Notes under the pieces: generated by a model | Databases searched by the model: none | What the model saw: only the letters and a program-made list of their open reading frames with translations | What the model was told of the DNA's origin: nothing | Source of the DNA: Hemicordylus capensis | Taxonomy: Eukaryota; Chordata; Lepidosauria; Squamata; Cordylidae | DNA: 64,000 nt | NCBI RefSeq assembly: GCF_027244095.1 | Contig: NC_069657.1 | Span: 147,370,857 to 147,434,856 of the forward strand | Reading direction: 5' to 3' | Position numbers and translations under genes: made by a program | Shown: positions 51,201 to 57,452 of the stretch, piece after piece | Layout: every line of letters begins with the position of its first letter | Position numbering within the stretch: the first letter of the stretch is position 1

Positions 51201-54200
51201 GTGTTCACCATTTGGAATTTGCATGCCAGAGGACATGGTAGTCTTGATCCCTGGCACCTCTCTTGCTAGAAACCAAAGGTTTTCTGTGTATCTGTATTGT
51301 ACAGGGAAGGTTTTCTCTCACAACACAAGAACCAGGGGTCATCCCATGAAACTGATGGCCAGCCAGGATGCTGGACTATTTGGGTCTTGGGCCTGATTCA
51401 ACAGGTTGTTCTTACATTCATATGTTAAATTGTTAATAACAAAGGGAGGGTGTTTTGTCCCATAGCACTGATTTCCTGTAAACCAACTTGAGGCAATGTG
51501 CCCGACTTCACTTGGCCGCACAAGGTCAAAGGTGCTTCACCCTTTCATACTTTCTCTCTCCAGCTCCAAAGGTGCACATCACTCCAGTGTCAGAGGCCCA
51601 GTGCCTGCAGACAATCCTGGCTGGGATGCCTCTCCTCCTGGAGGGCAGGGTTTCCACCTCTGATGCCCCCATCCAGTGGCTCAAGGATGGAGATCCTGTG
51701 CCTTTGGATAGCGATCACCTCACTGTCCAGTCAGAGGGCTGCATTCGGAGACTGTTGATCTATTCATCCTGCCCTTTGGACTCTGGGCTGTACACATGTG
51801 AGACAGCTGACGAAGCCATAGACTTCACAGTGACTGTGGATGGTGAGTTGAGGCAAAGGGATGGAGGTGTGCATAAGATGAGGCCCAGGTTGCTCCTGGC
51901 TGCTCTGAGAAGCTCTGGAGCCCAGAGATACCATCTCAGAATGGTATAGAATAGCAGCCCAAGCCTTTTCATTACCGCCTTCCTAGGACATGGACCAAAA
52001 TTATCTGCTTGAGACCAGCTCTCCCTCTGCCTAGCCTTATTTTCTGCCAGGAACCCTTCACCATTTTCTTGTAATTGAACTCTAGGGGCCACACCAACTA
52101 ACCCAGCTTAACAGTCTCAGAAGCACTGATCTGCTCTGCCAAGACATCCCACAAAGGAACAGGATCTTTGCTTCCCACACGTATTATCCCACTCCCAGAA
52201 GCACAAAGGTTAGTGGCAGGGAAGCTTTGACACTCCAGCTGTTGTTGAACTACAACTCCCATCATCTCCAGCCATAGTAAATTGTGGTTGAGGATGATGG
52301 GAGTTGTAGTTCAACAACAGCTGGAGTGCCAAAGGTTGCCTATCCCTGGCATATATGTTCCAGTCACCCTCCCCTTCTCTAGCCAGAGCTAGCGAATTTC
52401 ACAGCACAGAACCCCCTGTTCCCCATGTGGCTCATGTTAGAAATGACACACTGTCCGTATGCTCCATGCTTTCATGGCATTTCTCACTGCAGAGGTGCCT
52501 GTTCGAGTTGTGAACTCCAACGCAGAGTCAGCCCATGTCTATCAGGTCTCCCAGCGTGTGGTGCTGACCTGTGAGCTGTCTAGCTCTGATGCCCTTGTTT
52601 GCTGGTACAAGGATGGAGAGAAGGTGGAGGAGAACCATGGCTTCTGCCTGGAGAGCAACGGGCCCCATCACTGCCTGGTCATAGCGACAGCTCAGGCCCA
52701 GGACACAGGGGAGTTTGTGTGCGACACTGGCAGCGACTCTGTCTTCTTCAATGTAACTATCACAGGTGGGTGACACTCCAAGATTTGGCCCCATTGGGCA
52801 GATTTTGTGTCCCAGTTAATATTCTGTCTCCCCCTTGATTTGTAGATATGAAGGCTCTCCACACGCCCAAGAGGGTTCCGCAGGGAGAGCGGGCTTGACC
52901 TGCTCTCCCCGCAGATGAGCTCGGTTACCGGGAGCTCAATTACCAGAGCTCATAGAGCCAGTTGGGCAGTGAATATCGGTGGCCTCCTGGTCCCCGGAAG
53001 TCCCAGAATCCCCCGCACAAGTGCGCGGGGCATTCTGGGGAGCCCCCCCCCCGATGCCAGGAGGCTTGTTGTAGCCTCCCGGTCGGGGGTCTCCTTGTGA
53101 GTTGCTGCGGTGCAGAGTTGCGCAACAGCAACACACGATTGGAGAAATGGGGTTAGTGGAGTGCGTGCTCCGCTAACCTCATTTAAGGGAAGGGGGAATT
53201 AAGCGGGCTTGCTACTGGGAGCCATGTGGCTCCCAGCTATTCACACATGCGGTGGAAACTGGGTTGGGCTCCCTTAGCCCATTGTGCTTGAGAATAGCCT
53301 CATGGACATTCAATCAGTCACTCCCCAACAGGGTACTAGATACATGTTTACCCTTGCAAAGATGCACCCAGAATGGAATCCTGCAAAGAGAAAGTGGTTG
53401 CGGGCAGAGTTGAAGCAGAAATGCTGAAGGTGAGGAAGCATAGGCATCCTTTTCTTCTGAAAATTTTATTCTGTAAACCACCTGGAGACGTGAGTTTGGG
53501 GCAGTATAAACATGTGCTACATACATACATACATACATACATTACAACAATCCTCTCCTGAAGCTGATTTTCCCTAGAAGAAGCAACCATCTGGATTTTA
53601 AATAACATCTGACCCTTCAAAAGACTCTTCTGTTGCCTGCGAAAGCCATGGCAGAGAGACCCTTCTGTCTATCTACAGTATCTAGTCCTCCCCCAACTGC
53701 ATCTCTAATGAAAATTGCCCCCTTCCAAGCTTGCTTTTCCTTGGAAACAGCAGCTGACATGATCTAAATACACATCTTTGCATGTGACATGTAGTTTGGT
53801 TCTAAGGCATGGGAAGGGAGGTGATCACTCACATTCCTGTCCTCTGCCTGTCTGACAGAGCCTCCAGTGCGGATTTTGCACCCAGCTGAGCGTTCCCTGG
53901 AGAAGGAGGTATGGGTGCTTGAGCAGCTGGAGCTGAGCTGTGAGGTGTCTGTACTCGACGCCCCTGTGCGCTGGTTCAAGGATGGTCTGGAAGTGGATGA
54001 GACACACAACCTCCTGCTGCAATCGGAGGGTGCTGAGCGCCGCCTCGTTGTCCTGCAGGCAAGTGCGGAGGATGCTGGTGAATACATCTGTGAGACAAAG
54101 GATGAGTCTGTCTCCTTTGATGTCAGAGTTTCAGGTGAGCGCTCTGGTCCTGAATCTGAAGTTCTGAAATAAAGCCCCAAAGCCTAACCCAGCACCAACT

Positions 54201-57200
54201 CTAACCTAATCCAAGACTTAATTTCTGAAACTATCAGTCCCTACACAGCACAGACCTAGTTCGAACCAGTTGATTTGTCAATGCAGCCATTCTTCATCTA
54301 GTCCCAGTCTTGAATCTGGGTTTATATTCATATATGAGGATTTTTGTAGGACTTAAGAAGCAGTTCCATAAGCCATTCTGATATAAGAACTCACTTTATT
54401 TATGTGATATTTATTTATCGTATTTGTACACCACCTCAAACTTTTGTCTCTGGGTGCTGTACAACAACATAAAACAAGTTAAAACAGAAATAAAAACCTT
54501 AAAACAAATTTTAAAACCATAGCCTAGTTAAAAAGCTTGGGTGAAAAAATGTGAGGCTGTTCTCACACGCAGTCTAACCCAGGCTAGCGAAGCCCAGCCT
54601 GGGTTAGGCCACACATGAGAACTGCCGGGATTGGGCCCAGTCCTGGTGGGGCAGTGCCACCTAGCCTGGCATCTTAGCCCAGCTGCTAGCTTAGGTTCAG
54701 GGAGCAAGCGCTCATTTCACCCAGGCTTCCTGCTCAGGCTGCTTCCAGCTCAGCTGTTCACAGAGACAGGCACCTAGAGTGTCCGTCTCCTGGGGGAATC
54801 CCCCAATGCACTGCACTCAGCGCACAGTGCATTGTGGGATACCCAGAGGCCAGGACACGTCACCCCAGCTCTCCGAAAATGCATCATCTGGGAGTGCGGA
54901 TGGCGCTCCCAGCAACATTTTGCTCATAGTCTGAGGGGAAGGTGAGTGTAGCAAAGCCTTCCCCCTGCCCCCCATTGCATGCCCAGTCATGTGAACGACG
55001 TCTTTAAAGACTTTTAAAAAGTATTTCCCCATGAAACCTATAGGAATTGAATCAGTAACAGGGCCAAACTGGAGCTGCCACCATTCCGTGTCTCTTGATT
55101 TTCTTTCTTGTAATGTCTAATACAAATAGTGGCCTATATGCAAACCAGGAGTTTAGCATGGGTAACACTTCTTTGCGCACATGGAGGGGTGGAGAGTGAT
55201 TTTTGGTGATTTCCCTTTCCCTCTGGAAAAAAACAACCCTCCCTTCCCCTCAAAACGTGTTCTCCAGGTGCAACTCTTAGTCTGGATGTTGGCCGGGGTG
55301 TGGTGAGATGTCATTGTGCTGTGCATTTTTCCACCTCTGCCCCATATCAGCCAATGATGTGAGGTGCATGTAGGGACATGAAAAGCATAGTGTGTATTAG
55401 ATGCTACAAAAAAGAGTAAGAAAACTCTCTACTGTATTTAGTTATGTCTACTTTGACCTGTCTACCTTGCTGCTTGCTGCAGTTCTTAATGGCACGGTGC
55501 AGGTTTGCATGCTATGCATTGCTTTTGTACCTATCTACTAGTTCAGATGTTGCTGAATTAAAAACAAAGCACTGGGTGTATGCAGAAGGATGTTCCTGAG
55601 CTTTGTGAGCCAGTGTTTCTTGTCTCAAAGGAATGCATGAGCATTAATTTTGCTCAGCTGTAACTTGCTTTATGAAACAAAAACAAATAAAATTAAGATT
55701 CAGGGAGTAAAGCATAACCGTGCATTCCTCTCATACCGAGGCAATGCACATGTGCAAGCCTGTGCTGCACATTTCTGCAAGGGCACAAGGAATATTAATG
55801 AAAAAGACAAACAAAGCCCGTGACAGTGTGCTCATTTCGATGCATGATCATCAGCGCCAACTCCAAGTTTTGGTGGGCCCTCAGGCAAGATAGGTTGAGA
55901 GGGCCTGTTTCCTCCCCACCGTCTACCGCTGCCCATTCGCTTGCTCTCTCTCCCTCTGGAGCCAATCGACACTACTGCCCAAAAGGAGAGGGCAAAGTGA
56001 GTGGAGGCTGCTTCTCCTTCTCCTCGCTTTTGTCAGTGCTCACAAAGTAGGAGAGAACAGACAGCATGGAGGGGGAGGGGGCCTGAGGGATTGGTGGTTG
56101 GCAATGAACCCTTAGCTGAGCTGTGGGCCTCAGCCGATGCTCAGTTATGCTGATCCCTGCCACTGGCCTTGATGATCACCTTTTGTGTCAGGTGGAATAG
56201 ACAAAGTGGAAGAGGTGTGAGAACGCACACACTGCAAGCCTGACAGCCATTGACAAAATAAATTTGAATATCTAGCCCTACACAAATTTTGGTCTGCCTC
56301 TGTTTTGGCAGACACATGTGTCCCTCTTCAAAATGTACTATTTGGCAACACCTACACTGATTCCCAGATGTTTTCAGTCTAGATGCTGCAAGTATAATGT
56401 GGCTATATCCACACTGGCTGAGTATTAATTTGTAGTAAACAGTATTTATTATTATTGTTTACACAGTCAGACAGGTGTTATTGACTGGTTTGTTTTATCC
56501 AGACATCGAGTCCTTCCCAAGGACCTGGGATGGCTGAATTTTATTGTCAATGTTGTTGTTGTTATAGGTATCGTTGCAGAATATAGGCTGTTCCCAGTAA
56601 AGCTGCTTTTTGTAATTGGCTGATGGTGATTTCTGTGGCCCCTATGGTGTTGAGGTGCTCTTCAAGGTCTTTTGGAACTGCACCCAGGGCGCCAATTACT
56701 ACTGGGATTATTTTGGTCTTTTTCTGCCACAGCCTTTCAATTTCAATCTGTAGATCTTTGTATTTGGTGATTTTTTCTATTTCTTTTTCTTCTATTCTGC
56801 TAACCCCTAGTATTGCTATGTCAATTATTTTAACTTGTTTTTCTTTCTTTTCGACTACAGTTATATCTGGTGTATTGTGTGGCAGATGTTTGTCTGTTTG
56901 TAGTTGGAAGTCCCATAATATTTTTCCAACTACAGACAGACAAACATCTGCCACACAATACACCAGATATAACTGTTTATTATTTCTTGTTTACACAGTC
57001 AGACAGGTGTTATTGACTGGTTTGTTTTATCCAGACATCGAGTCCCTCCCAAGGACCTGGGATGGCTGAATTTTATTGTCAGTTGTTATAGATATCATCG
57101 CAGAATATAGGCTGTTCCCAGTAAAGCTGTTTTTTGTAATTGGCTGATGGTGATTTCTGTGGCCCCTATGGTGTTGAGGTGCTCTTCAAGGTCTTTTGGA

Positions 57201-57417
57201 ACTGCACCCAGGGCGCCAATTACCACTGGGATTATTTTGGTCTTTTTCTGCCACAGCCTTTCAATTTCCATTTGTAGATCTTTGTATTAGGTGATTTTTT
57301 CTATTTCTTTTTCTTCTATTCTGCTATCCCCTGGTATTGCTATGTCGATTATTTTGACTTGTTTTTCTTTCTTCTCTTCTTTTTTTCTTTTCTTTCTTCT
57401 TCTTCTTCTTCTTCTTC

Positions 57418-57452
<35 letters not shown>

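Larger units (their letters stand above)
48285..51563 (+). other. OBSL1: OBSL1 intron 11
   Basis: 3.3 kb with an inverted-repeat MITE (48807-49047), a LINE tail (about 49190-49262), two foldback MITEs (49806-49930, 50952-51086), an A/T tract near 50255-50290 and an interspersed repeat end (about 51330-51425). Confidence 0.75.

Noticed and set aside
53315-53340. Possible extra exon upstream of OBSL1 exon 14
   Set aside because: An acceptor-like CCAACAG is present but no Ig-like frame follows.
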